DNA of 53,653 nt from Ruthenibacterium avium (GTDB lineage Bacteria > Bacillota > Clostridia > Oscillospirales > Ruminococcaceae). Made by a program: the position numbers and the translations under genes. The notes beneath the pieces were generated by a model that was given only the letters and a program-made list of their open reading frames with translations, was not told where the DNA came from and ran no database searches. This document shows positions 1 through 8,080 of this stretch, piece by piece; position 1 is the stretch's first letter; each line of letters starts with the position of its first letter. The DNA lies in NCBI GenBank assembly GCA_019118905.1, contig DWYA01000026.1:1-53653 (forward strand), in the 5' to 3' direction.

Positions 1-16
1 GTTTAGGAGCTTATTC

Positions 17-45
17 ATTATATCATACTCAGTAGCTTTTGTCAA
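17..45 (-). promoter_or_regulatory. Sigma-A promoter P1 (tandem, nearest the left edge)
   Basis: The -35 TTGACA (40-45), a 17-bp spacer and the -10 TATAAT (17-22) form a perfect consensus promoter on the minus strand. Three such promoters within 290 bp, without an open reading frame between them, are typical of stable-RNA (rRNA) operons. The transcribed gene itself is outside the window, so this is inference. Confidence 0.8.
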
Positions 46-99
46 GCACTTTTTTGATTTTTTCGCTCCCTTCCGCTCAGCGGAGGTGACAGCCTATTT

Positions 100-128
100 A
101 TCTTACCACATCTTTCAGCGTTTGTCAA
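100..128 (-). promoter_or_regulatory. Sigma-A promoter P2 (tandem)
   Basis: The -35 TTGACA (123-128), a 17-bp spacer and the -10 TAAGAT (100-105) are on the minus strand. It has the same TGTTGACAA context and the same spacing as its two neighbours and reads out of the left edge. Confidence 0.75.
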
Positions 129-258
129 CACTTTTTTCGTGGTTCAGATATTTTCTTTTCGCTTCCCGCTGCGCCCGCCGTGGAAGCGTCGCCTCTTGGC
201 CGTTTCTCTCACCGCTGCTTTTCAGCGTTCTGCCGTGTCCTCACCGGACAGCTTGTAT

Positions 259-287
259 ATAATACCACGCTTTCCTCCTATTGTCAA
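259..287 (-). promoter_or_regulatory. Sigma-A promoter P3 (first of three tandem promoters)
   Basis: On the minus strand the -35 TTGACA (282-287) is followed by a 17-bp spacer and the -10 TATTAT (259-264). The 40 bp upstream (288-330) are A/T-rich, resembling an UP element. It fires towards position 1 and lies behind the sigF stop codon, so it serves something left of the window. Confidence 0.8.
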
Positions 288-372
288 CACCTTTTTCTGA
301 AAAAATTCAATTTTTTCTGTTTTTCTTCTTTTTCCGCTTTTTATCGCCTCTCAAACCTTCCTTATTTGCTTT

Positions 373-1050
373 CTATACATCCTCCAGCATCATCCTTCTC
401 ATTTTCTCAATTAACCTTCTTTCCTTTCTCGATACTTGAACCTGTGTGGTTCCCAGTTTTTCTGCTGTCTCGCTTTGCGTTTTATTTTGGAAGAACCTCC
501 AATATAAAAGCAGCCTTTCTTCTTTCTCTAATGTCCCAATGACACTTTTCAAACTTAGTAAATCCGTGAGATGTTCTTCGCAGCTCTCCTCCGGGATGTC
601 AAATTCCTTTCCTCCTTCATCATCGCTCACTGGTGTCAGTGAAACCGTCGGCAGTGAGGCATTCACCGCTTGTGCCAATTGTTCTTTTGATACGTCCAAG
701 CGCTGAGCCATCTCCCCTAGGGATGGCTCTCTGCCGAACTCTTTTAGAAAACGTTCGCGCAAAACACCTGCCTTCATTCCTAATTCTTTCAAAGAGCGGC
801 TTACTTTTACAGCTCCTCCATCCCGAAACAGTTTTTTGATTTCCCCCAATATAACAGGAACTGCATAGGTGGAAAAGCAAAGTCCTCTTGATTCATCAAA
901 GCCGTCATACGCCTTAATCAGCCCCACGCATCCGGCGGCATACAAATCATCATATTCCATTCCCCTTCCGCGAAAGCGTCCCGCACATGCGTGAACCAAC
1001 CCCAAATTTTCCTCGATAAACTCAGCGCGTTCTTTTTGGGCCAGCGGCAT
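373..1050 (-). CDS. sigF: RNA polymerase sigma-F factor (forespore)
   Basis: The 225-residue protein is a sigma-70 family factor, last gene of a spoIIA operon, expected to direct early forespore transcription and to be held inactive by SpoIIAB. Region 2 is clear (YDDLYAAGCVGLIKAYDGFD, about residues 33-52, then FSTYAVPVILGEIKK). Region 4 contains a helix-turn-helix near residues 190-215 (QSETAEKLGTTQVQVSRKE). It is somewhat shorter than the about 255-residue Bacillus protein. The start directly follows the spoIIAB stop codon, with a GGAGGAG ribosome site inside the end of spoIIAB, so the two are probably translationally coupled. The sigma-G paralogue is the main alternative, but the spoIIAA-spoIIAB context decides for sigma-F. 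Confidence 0.95.
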   Translation of the reverse strand: MPLAQKERAEFIEENLGLVHACAGRFRGRGMEYDDLYAAGCVGLIKAYDGFDESRGLCFSTYAVPVILGEIKKLFRDGGAVKVSRSLKELGMKAGVLRERFLKEFGREPSLGEMAQRLDVSKEQLAQAVNASLPTVSLTPVSDDEGGKEFDIPEESCEEHLTDLLSLKSVIGTLEKEERLLLYWRFFQNKTQSETAEKLGTTQVQVSRKERRLIEKMRRMMLEDV

Positions 1051-1512
1051 TTACACTTCTCCTCCCCTTGCATGGTTTGCATTTTCTCGGCTGCCCATCC
1101 GCTTTGTCATCGTCACTCTTGTCCCCTTACCCGGTTTGGAGCTCACCTTCATTTTGTCGGTAAAACTCTCCATCACTGCAAATCCAAGCCCGGCGCGTTC
1201 GGGGCCTCCCGTTGTGTACATTGGTTCCATCGCTTTTTCTACGTTTTCAATCCCAACGCCGCGGTCCGCCACAACCACCCGCAGCGTGTTTCCCTCATAA
1301 ATAGAAGCGGTAATGGTAATCATGCCAATATCTTCCGGGTATCCATGTACAATACAATTCGTCACCGCTTCGGAGACGGCTGTTTTTAAGTCGGCAATTT
1401 CATCCAAGGTCGGGTCCAGCTGAGCGGCAAATGCTGCCACCGTGCTTCTGGCAAAGCCCTCGTTTACGCTTTTGCTGGGAAATTGAAATTTCACACTGTT
1501 TAATGCTTTCAT
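1051..1512 (-). CDS. spoIIAB: Anti-sigma F factor (serine kinase) SpoIIAB
   Basis: This 153-residue GHKL-type ATPase binds sigma-F and phosphorylates SpoIIAA. The N box is visible as EAVTNCIVHGYP (about residues 46-57), the G1 box as DRGVGIEN and the G2 box as RAGLGFAVMESF, all in the order expected for the family. The ribosome site GGGAGA lies 5 bp upstream of the ATG. It sits 17 bp after spoIIAA and directly in front of sigF, the standard spoIIA order. Length matches the family (about 145 residues). Nothing unusual is seen apart from a slightly longer C-terminal tail. Confidence 0.95.
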   Translation of the reverse strand: MKALNSVKFQFPSKSVNEGFARSTVAAFAAQLDPTLDEIADLKTAVSEAVTNCIVHGYPEDIGMITITASIYEGNTLRVVVADRGVGIENVEKAMEPMYTTGGPERAGLGFAVMESFTDKMKVSSKPGKGTRVTMTKRMGSRENANHARGGEV

Positions 1513-1529
1513 CTTGCTCTCCCTTTTCT

Positions 1530-1829
1530 TTAGTCTTTTGATTCAATACCGGCAATGGCAAGCATCCTTTTAATTCCTGCCGGCGCTTTCTGCACTACAA
1601 CGGCGCCCTTCCAGCTGTTCATTAAGCGGTACCTGCCTAAGATCAATCCAACGCCGGAAGAATCCATAAATGTTACGCCTGAAAAATCAAGGATCAGCTT
1701 TTCCGGCACAGTTGCTTTAATTGCCTCATCCATTTGCTCCCGCAGGACGGCTGCCCAATGATGGTCAATTTCGCCGGACAAAAATGCCGTCATTTGTTTT
1801 CCCTCCTGCATCATCGTTACTTGCGTCAT
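1530..1829 (-). CDS. spoIIAA: Anti-sigma F factor antagonist SpoIIAA
   Basis: This small STAS-domain protein should release sigma-F from SpoIIAB when dephosphorylated. The signature TFMDSSGVGLILGRY (about residues 52-66) carries the phosphorylatable serine in the DSSG turn. I chose the ATG at 1829 because AAGGAG precedes it by about 10 bp; an upstream in-frame start would add 12 residues that overlap the terminator T-tract. The resulting 99 residues are short for the family (about 115). A factor-independent terminator ends only about 30 bp upstream, leaving almost no room for a private promoter, and I could not identify a convincing sigma-H promoter. Confidence 0.92.
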   Translation of the reverse strand: MTQVTMMQEGKQMTAFLSGEIDHHWAAVLREQMDEAIKATVPEKLILDFSGVTFMDSSGVGLILGRYRLMNSWKGAVVVQKAPAGIKRMLAIAGIESKD

Positions 1830-1860
1830 ATATTTGCACTCCTTTTTAGAAAAAAGAAAA

Positions 1861-1897
1861 GGCATACAGCCTACGCATTAAGCATAAACTGTATGCC
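1861..1897 (-). terminator. Intrinsic terminator after folC
   Basis: On the minus strand GGCATACAG and CTGTATGCC form a 9-bp stem followed by TTTTCTTTTTT. It lies between the folC stop and the spoIIAA ribosome site, so it should separate the folC transcript from spoIIA. Confidence 0.75.
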
Positions 1898-1970
1898 ATG
1901 TATTTTTTGTCGCAATAGGTGTCATCCCGGAATAAAACACTTCTTTTCCATCCGGCATTCACCTTTTCTC

Positions 1971-3257
1971 TTAAACTGTTGTATTTGTTGTTTTTTCTAA
2001 AAGTGACCTTACCTCTGCCGCCAAATATAAGCTTCCGCAAATCAACAGCCCGTTCTCTGCAAATTGCATCGCATGACGAAGCGCCTGCGGAACACTTTCA
2101 AAAAAGGCCGTTTCCCGATAATACCGCTTTGCGGTCTGAGCCAATTCCTGTGCAGGAATCGCACGCGGACTGTCCGGCGTCACCGTGCAGCAGCGGTCTG
2201 CATAAGGCGCCAAAAGCTCCAGCATCTTTTCCTCGCCTTTTCCATGCAAAACGCCAATCACCAAGGTGAGGTGCTTCACTTTCTCCTGTTCCAAAACACT
2301 CGCCAGCGCTTTTGCGCCCTGCACATTATGCATCCCATCCAAAATCAGCGGCGGACGTTTACAGAACACTTCAATTCTTGCCGGGAACTTCGTTTCTTCA
2401 ATTCCCTCTATGATGGCATCGTCAGAAATATCAAATCCTTTGTCGCACAGCGCCAGCGCAATTTCTATCGCCACACCCGCATTATAGGCTTGATGCTTTC
2501 CCGGCATCGCAATGTTCAAATCATACCCACCGTAGTTCACACGGTTTTCAAAGGGCTGACCTCGGTAAAAATAAAAGTCCTCTTGTTCCGGCATCCGAAT
2601 AGGCGCATGATATTGTTTCGCCTGCTCCTGGACAACCTCTATAACTTCCTTTTCCTGTTCGGGATAGCACACGACGGTACAGCCTTTTTTGAAAATCCCA
2701 CACTTTTCCCGCGCAATTTTCTCCAAGGTATCGCCCAGCAATTCTGTGTGGTCTTTTCCAATGGCCGTAATACACGCCACCAAAGTATTTTCTACCGCAT
2801 TGGTCGCATCCAAGCGCCCTCCCAATCCGGTTTCCATACAAACGATATCGCATTTTTCTTTTGCAAACCACACCAAAGCTGCGGCTGTTACAACGTCAAA
2901 TTCTACCATGCTGTCCCAGCCTTCGTTTTCCAATCCTTCTACCGCTTTGCGCACCTGTGTTAAAACTTCCGCCAGAACATCTTTTCCAATCATTTCGCCA
3001 TTGATTTGAAACCGTTCCCGAAAATCGAGTACATACGGGCTGATGGTTGCCCCCACGCGGTAACCGGCACATTTTAATATGTTGGACATCATCATGGTTG
3101 TGCTGCCTTTTCCGTTTGTCCCTGCAATGTGTACAAACTTCAAGCTTTTTTCTGGATTCCCCAGCTTTTCCAACAGCTTTTTTTCGTTTTCCACGCCGGG
3201 ATGTTCCGCCAGTCGCGGCAAGCTGTGTACCCACTCCAACGCCTTTTCGTAATCCAT
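1971..3257 (-). CDS. folC: Folylpolyglutamate synthase / dihydrofolate synthase
   Basis: The 428-residue protein is a Mur-ligase-like ATP-dependent enzyme that adds glutamate to folates and, in bifunctional forms, makes dihydrofolate from dihydropteroate. The P-loop GTNGKGSTTMMM lies near residues 46-57, and the family motif around HTELLGDTLEKIAREKCGIFK near residue 165 follows. The aspartate/histidine block LILDGMHNVQGA marks the C-terminal domain. The start at 3257 is supported by AAAGGAG 8 bp upstream; an upstream ATG in frame lacks a ribosome site. It lies 20 bp behind a GNAT acetyltransferase gene, so the two are probably co-transcribed. Confidence 0.95.
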   Translation of the reverse strand: MDYEKALEWVHSLPRLAEHPGVENEKKLLEKLGNPEKSLKFVHIAGTNGKGSTTMMMSNILKCAGYRVGATISPYVLDFRERFQINGEMIGKDVLAEVLTQVRKAVEGLENEGWDSMVEFDVVTAAALVWFAKEKCDIVCMETGLGGRLDATNAVENTLVACITAIGKDHTELLGDTLEKIAREKCGIFKKGCTVVCYPEQEKEVIEVVQEQAKQYHAPIRMPEQEDFYFYRGQPFENRVNYGGYDLNIAMPGKHQAYNAGVAIEIALALCDKGFDISDDAIIEGIEETKFPARIEVFCKRPPLILDGMHNVQGAKALASVLEQEKVKHLTLVIGVLHGKGEEKMLELLAPYADRCCTVTPDSPRAIPAQELAQTAKRYYRETAFFESVPQALRHAMQFAENGLLICGSLYLAAEVRSLLEKTTNTTV

Positions 3258-3277
3258 TTTGGTTTCTCCTTTTGTTA

Positions 3278-3796
3278 TCACACCGCCGATGCCTTGAGTT
3301 CCTTTACCATATACAGTGCATCTCCATAGCTCCCATCTTCATACTTGACAAATTGAGGATAGCGCCCAAATTCCTGAAATCCAAATTTTTGGTAAAGCGC
3401 AATTGCCGCTGTATTTTCGGCGTTGACTTCCAGTTCCATTTTTTCAAATCCACGTTCTTTGGCCCAGTCAATCATCATCTGTATCATGTGAGATGCAATC
3501 CCCTTGCGCCAATGGCTCTTTTTTACAGATACAGCAATCGAAGCCCGGTGTGCCACACGCGGTCTTCTGCCCACCGCACTGCATTGTGTCACCGCCACAA
3601 TCTCACTGCCGTCAAGCGCCACCCACATCGCACTTTTTTCCGAGTGCGCCATCTGCTCGAGCATTTCTTCTTCCTCCTTCACACTCAAGCCAATGCCGCC
3701 GCCATCCATCAATAAAAAATCCGTTTCGGCACCGACAATTTTCGTAAAATCCAGCAGTGCTGCCGCATCACTTTTCTCAGCCTTACGATAAATCAT
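3278..3796 (-). CDS. GNAT family N-acetyltransferase
   Basis: This 172-residue protein has a single GNAT fold. The acetyl-CoA binding motif is visible as HWRKGIASHMIQMMIDWAKE (about residues 95-114), followed by LEVNAENTAAIALYQKFGF, the classical motif B. The substrate cannot be read from the sequence; small-molecule amine or protein N-terminal acetylation are both possible. AGGGGAG stands 8 bp before the ATG. It sits between the valS terminator and folC, with only 28 bp after the terminator stem, so its own promoter is not obvious and read-through from valS is possible. Confidence 0.85.
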   Translation of the reverse strand: MIYRKAEKSDAAALLDFTKIVGAETDFLLMDGGGIGLSVKEEEEMLEQMAHSEKSAMWVALDGSEIVAVTQCSAVGRRPRVAHRASIAVSVKKSHWRKGIASHMIQMMIDWAKERGFEKMELEVNAENTAAIALYQKFGFQEFGRYPQFVKYEDGSYGDALYMVKELKASAV

Positions 3797-3824
3797 CTCA
3801 TTCTCCCCTTTCTATTTCAAAAAG

Positions 3825-3868
3825 GGCGGCGCTTTCCGGCAGAACTGCTCCACTCGGAAAGCGCCGCC
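3825..3868 (-). terminator. Intrinsic terminator after valS
   Basis: A perfect 14-bp stem (GGCGGCGCTTTCCG at 3825-3838, complement at 3855-3868) with a 16-nt loop is followed on the minus strand by CTTTTTG. It follows the valS stop codon by 50 bp. Confidence 0.85.
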
Positions 3869-3918
3869 TTAATCCTCGGTCGCTGTTGCTTCTTTTTGAT
3901 TCAGACCATCACTTGCAC

Positions 3919-6540
3919 TTATTGCAGAGCAGCCAAAGACTCCTCAATTTTTGCAAGCTTCGCTTTTGCAGCTGCATAGCTGTCACGGATTTTCTGCACT
4001 ACCTGCTCCGGTGCCTTGCCCACAAAGCCCTCGTTGTTCAGCTTTGCTTCGCAGGAGGCAATCTCTTTTTCACAGCCTGCCTTTTCTTTGTTCAAACGTG
4101 CCAGTTCTTTGTCGCGGTCAATCAGTTCCATCATGGGGATAAAGGCGCGTGCCGCATTTGTTACCACCTGCACCATGCCCGCTGTATCTCCCTCGTATTT
4201 CTCCACAAAGGAAACCTCATCCGCAAAGGCAAATTTGGCAAGGTAGCTCTCACCCGCTTTAAACGGCGCAGCGTCTGCCGTTTCCACAATCATGCTGGTG
4301 CGCTTTGTGGGGTGTACGCCCATGTCGTTGCGAATGGCGCGAACCGCTTTGATTAAGTCCATCACTTTCTCAAAGCCGATTTCTTCTTCCTCAAAGTGCA
4401 TTTCCTCACGATACACCGGCCATGCCTGATTCATCACAGAATCTGCACTGCCCGGCAAAGCGGTATAAATCTCCTCTGTGATAAACGGCATAAACGGATG
4501 CAGCAGCTTGAGTGCTTCCGACAATACCTGCACCAGAATCTTGCGGGCGCTGTCTGCCTCCCCGGCATCCTCGCTGTTCAAGCGAATTTTCGCAATTTCG
4601 ATATACCAATCGCAGTACACTTCCCAAATGAAGTCCTGCACCTTCTGCGCGGCCAAGCCCAGCTCAAACTTGTCAAGGTTTGCCGTCACTTCACGCGCCA
4701 AGCTGTTGAGACGCGACAAAATCCAGCGGTCTGCCATCGTCAAGGTGCTGGGTTCACCCGGCACAAAATCTTCCGGCAGATTCATCATTACAAAGCGGGT
4801 CGCGTTCCAAAGCTTGTTGGCAAAATTGCGGCTCGCCTTCACCTTGTCATCGGAGAAGCGCATGTCATTGCCCGGCGTCGAACCAATCACCAGCGTCAAG
4901 CGCAGTGCGTCCGCACCATATTGCTCAATGATTTCCAGCGGGTCAATTCCGTTGCCCAGACTCTTGGACATTTTTCGTCCCTGTGCATCGCGCACCAAGC
5001 CGTGAATCAGCACCGTGTCAAACGGCACTTGGTTGGTGTAAGTCAGTCCCGAGAAAATCATGCGCGATACCCAGAACGTGATGATGTCATAACCGGTCAC
5101 CAGCGTATTGGTCGGGTAGAAATACTTCAAGTCCTCCGTTTCTTCGGGCCAGCCCAGCGTAGAGAACGGCCACAGCGCCGAGGAGAACCAAGTGTCCAGC
5201 GTATCCTCGTCCTGACGCACCGGCTTGCCGCACTTCGGGCAGGTGTCCAGATGCACATCCGAAACCGTAATTTCGCCGCAGTCGTCACAATAATAAGCGG
5301 GAATGCGATGGCCCCACCACAGCTGACGGCTGATGCACCAGTCGCGGGTGTTTTCCATCCAGAAGTAGTAGTTTTTGTCAAAGCGCTCCGGCACAAAGCG
5401 GATTTTGCCGCTGCGCACTGCTTCAATGGCCGGTCCTGCCAGCGGCACCATCTTCACAAACCACTGCTTCGACACCATCGGCTCTACCGTTGTTCCGCAG
5501 CGGTAACAAGTTCCGACGTTATGCTTGTGTGCTTCAATCTCGCCCAGATAGCCCTGCTCTTTCAAATCAGCCACAATGGCTTTTCGTGCTTCGTAGCGGT
5601 CCATCCCTGCGTATTTTCCGCAGTCATCCGTCATGCGGGCATCGTCTGTCATCACCTTGATAATGGGCAGCTGGTGACGCACACCTACCTCGAAGTCGTT
5701 CGGGTCATGTGCCGGGGTAATTTTCACCACGCCGGTACCGAACTCCCGGTCAACATACTCATCGCATACAATAGGAATCTCGCGGTTTACCAGCGGCAAA
5801 AGCACGCTCTTGCCGTGCAGATGGGTGTAGCGCTCATCCTCCGGGTGTACCGCCACTGCCGTATCGCCCAGCATCGTTTCGGGGCGGGTCGTCGCAATCT
5901 CCAGCATCTCGTCCGTACCCACTACCGGATACAGAATGTGCCAGAAGGAACCGTCCTGCTCCTCATACTCCACTTCCGCATCGGAGATAGAGGTTTTGCA
6001 ATGCGGACACCAGTTGATAATGCGCTCGCCGCGGTAAATCAAGCCGTCGTCATACAGCTTTTTGAATACCTTTACCACCGCTTTGCTGCATCCTTCGTCC
6101 ATCGTGAAGCGCTCGCGCTTCCAGTCGCAAGAGCAGCCCAGCTTTTTCAGCTGTTCCACAATGCGTCCGCCATATTGTTTTTTCCAGTCCCAAGCGCGCT
6201 CCAAAAAGCCCTCGCGTCCCAGCTCCTGCTTGGTCACGCCGTCCTCTTTCATCTTTGCCACAATACGCGCTTCCGTTGCAATGGATGCGTGGTCAGTACC
6301 CGGCACCCAAAGCGCCGCATATCCCTGCATTCTTTTATAGCGAATCAAGATATCCTGCCACGTTTCGTCCATCGCGTGACCCATGTGAAGCTGTCCCGTA
6401 ATGTTGGGCGGCGGCATTACAATCGTGTACGGCTTTTTGTCCGGGTCGCGCTGGGTGTGGAAATAATCGCCCTCCACCCATTTTTGATACAGGCGGTCCT
6501 CCACCTGTCCCGGCTCATAAATTTTTTCCAGCTGTTTCAT
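3919..6540 (-). CDS. valS: Valyl-tRNA synthetase
   Basis: This 873-residue class I aminoacyl-tRNA synthetase charges tRNA-Val. The HIGH signature is LHMGHA (residues 51-56) after PPPNITGQ, and KMSKS lies near residue 523 (GRKMSKSLGNG). The editing (CP1) domain is intact, with TTRPETMLGDTAVAV, and a coiled-coil C-terminus (ELARLNKEKAGCEKEIASCEAKL) is typical of bacterial ValRS. The ATG at 6540 has AAAGGAG 8 bp upstream. I see no T-box directly in front of this gene; a valine T-box lies upstream of the preceding acyltransferase gene, so tRNA-Val control of valS appears to run through that gene. Confidence 0.97.
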   Translation of the reverse strand: MKQLEKIYEPGQVEDRLYQKWVEGDYFHTQRDPDKKPYTIVMPPPNITGQLHMGHAMDETWQDILIRYKRMQGYAALWVPGTDHASIATEARIVAKMKEDGVTKQELGREGFLERAWDWKKQYGGRIVEQLKKLGCSCDWKRERFTMDEGCSKAVVKVFKKLYDDGLIYRGERIINWCPHCKTSISDAEVEYEEQDGSFWHILYPVVGTDEMLEIATTRPETMLGDTAVAVHPEDERYTHLHGKSVLLPLVNREIPIVCDEYVDREFGTGVVKITPAHDPNDFEVGVRHQLPIIKVMTDDARMTDDCGKYAGMDRYEARKAIVADLKEQGYLGEIEAHKHNVGTCYRCGTTVEPMVSKQWFVKMVPLAGPAIEAVRSGKIRFVPERFDKNYYFWMENTRDWCISRQLWWGHRIPAYYCDDCGEITVSDVHLDTCPKCGKPVRQDEDTLDTWFSSALWPFSTLGWPEETEDLKYFYPTNTLVTGYDIITFWVSRMIFSGLTYTNQVPFDTVLIHGLVRDAQGRKMSKSLGNGIDPLEIIEQYGADALRLTLVIGSTPGNDMRFSDDKVKASRNFANKLWNATRFVMMNLPEDFVPGEPSTLTMADRWILSRLNSLAREVTANLDKFELGLAAQKVQDFIWEVYCDWYIEIAKIRLNSEDAGEADSARKILVQVLSEALKLLHPFMPFITEEIYTALPGSADSVMNQAWPVYREEMHFEEEEIGFEKVMDLIKAVRAIRNDMGVHPTKRTSMIVETADAAPFKAGESYLAKFAFADEVSFVEKYEGDTAGMVQVVTNAARAFIPMMELIDRDKELARLNKEKAGCEKEIASCEAKLNNEGFVGKAPEQVVQKIRDSYAAAKAKLAKIEESLAALQ

Positions 6541-6642
6541 TCCCAATCTCCTTTTCTGTCGGCACTTGCCCAAAGGGCAGCATGCTGTTTCGTTCTCTCT
6601 GCCTTATCCTGCGCCGAAATTCCGCTTTTTTGCATATTTCTT

Positions 6643-7716
6643 TCACATAGAATAGGCTTTTCCCTTTTCCTTTCGGCTGAAAGGCTTGAAACGCCCCAAC
6701 ATCCACGGAAAATACCGCTCAATCGGAAGCGCAAACACAAAATAACTTGCCAGCATCATCCAAAATGCCTGCATTGCCATCACGTTCCCGCCCACTTGTG
6801 TACCGCTGTCTGGAATGGTCAGTCCAATTGCAGCCAATGCCGGCGGAACAAGAATTTTCACCAACTGTTCCGTAGTACACAAAACGAGGGTAGAACGTCC
6901 CATTGCACAAAGCAGCTTGCTTTTCTGCAAAAGCAGCGCCGCGCTGAATGCACAAGCAATTCCGCTGCATTCATACAAAAATGTAATCCCACTCAACACA
7001 AAATAGCTCGGTTCATTCACACCGAACAAGCTGGGGAAATAGGTAAGTCCATAGTAAAAATTGATATACAGCACATACCACGAAAGAGCTGTCCCCACTG
7101 CCGCTGTCAAACGCCATCCCAGCTTGTGCTGATTGTCATACAGCCAGCCGCTTCGGGCAAGCAGCGACGCTGCATCCCCGATAGCATAGTAAATCCAAAA
7201 GCGCGCCGCCATATCCATTCCCCACGGCAGCACCGCTCCTTCGTGAATCAGCTTCACCGCCGCGCTGGCCACAGCGGCGCAAATCCATACCAGCGCCGGT
7301 TTTTTCAAAAGCCGCCGTATCGTCTCATGGTACAGCTCCATAAAGAATAGGCACGGCAAAAACCACATCGCCGCCACCGGGCATACATTGCGGGCTCCGT
7401 ATAAAAGCCCCTTCATCCATTGAATCATCTCTCCAATGGTCAGCTCAAACAGAAACACCCGAACCGCCAAAACCAAAACGCCGAATACAAAGTACGGCAC
7501 CATGAGGCGCAGGAATTTTTCTTTTGCAAAGTTTCGCCACGTTTTTTCCTCGGCGCGAAAAGCAGTAAATCCAGAGGCAAAAAACAAAATTCCCAGCAGC
7601 GTATATTGCCCCACCATGCCATAGCGGCCCATTCCGTCGTAATGGGTGACGTACATCAGCCAAATACCAATCAGCTTCATCACATCCAGCCAGTTATAGC
7701 GCTGTGTACCCTGCAT
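6643..7716 (-). CDS. Membrane acyltransferase (acyltransferase 3 family)
   Basis: The 357-residue protein has about ten hydrophobic segments and the layout of the acyltransferase 3 family, which O-acylates surface or exported glycans. The N-terminus RYNWLDVMKLIGIWLMYVTHYD carries the conserved histidine after the first membrane segment, as in OafA/OpgC-type enzymes, and FLPCLFFMELYH resembles the second family block. I chose the ATG at 7716 because GGAGGGGGAG lies just upstream; longer in-frame starts run into the T-box leader. It is the first gene behind the valine T-box and precedes valS by about 100 bp. The acyl donor and acceptor are unknown. Confidence 0.82.
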   Translation of the reverse strand: MQGTQRYNWLDVMKLIGIWLMYVTHYDGMGRYGMVGQYTLLGILFFASGFTAFRAEEKTWRNFAKEKFLRLMVPYFVFGVLVLAVRVFLFELTIGEMIQWMKGLLYGARNVCPVAAMWFLPCLFFMELYHETIRRLLKKPALVWICAAVASAAVKLIHEGAVLPWGMDMAARFWIYYAIGDAASLLARSGWLYDNQHKLGWRLTAAVGTALSWYVLYINFYYGLTYFPSLFGVNEPSYFVLSGITFLYECSGIACAFSAALLLQKSKLLCAMGRSTLVLCTTEQLVKILVPPALAAIGLTIPDSGTQVGGNVMAMQAFWMMLASYFVFALPIERYFPWMLGRFKPFSRKEKGKAYSM

Positions 7717-7744
7717 TCTTTCTCCCCCTCCTCGTATCAAAAAA

Positions 7745-8045
7745 GCCGTCTCATGCACACGCATGAGACGGCATAAACCGCGGTACCACTCAACTTGCTT
7801 TTGCCTTTCCAGCAAAAGCCCCTCTTGCCTTTTAACGCAAGGCTCACGAAAAGCGCTGTCCGTGCGGTTCACGCTCTCTGCTCCAAAGCGACCATGCCGC
7901 ATTTCTTCACAGGACTTTCACCCACCGTCCTGCTCTCTGCATCCGATTGCTGCGGCAACCTCTTTTTCTTCGCATTTATCTTTTGTTGTTGGGCGCTCGG
8001 CAGGGCAGCCTCTTGCCACGCTGCCAAAATCCGCCAAGCCTTTCG
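7745..8045 (-). promoter_or_regulatory. T-box leader with valine specifier (GUC)
   Basis: The minus strand carries the T-box core GAGTGGTACCGCGG (7778-7793) followed by a perfect 12-bp terminator hairpin (7745-7772) and TTTTTT. In stem I, TGCCGCA pairs with TGCGGCA and CGAAG with CTTTG; between these the loop reads TGGTCG, giving a GTC specifier codon at 7890-7892. The AGAGAGC element and distal hairpin CAGGAC/GTCCTG are present. The UGGU bulge fits the ACCA end of tRNA-Val. The leader ends 30 bp before the acyltransferase start and should let transcription pass when tRNA-Val is uncharged. Confidence 0.92.
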
Positions 8046-8051
8046 CCTATC

Positions 8052-8080
8052 AGTATATTTTGTTTTTTGTTGTTTGTCAA
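8052..8080 (-). promoter_or_regulatory. Sigma-A promoter of the valine T-box unit
   Basis: The -35 TTGACA (8075-8080), a 17-bp spacer and the -10 TATACT (8052-8057) are on the minus strand. The TGA inside the -35 box is the stop codon of the upstream membrane-protein gene. Confidence 0.88.

Noticed and set aside
4396..7350. Very long plus-strand open frame opposite valS and the acyltransferase gene
   Set aside because: It is rich in His, Cys and Arg and lies antisense to two convincing genes with clear motifs; it results from codon bias on the other strand.
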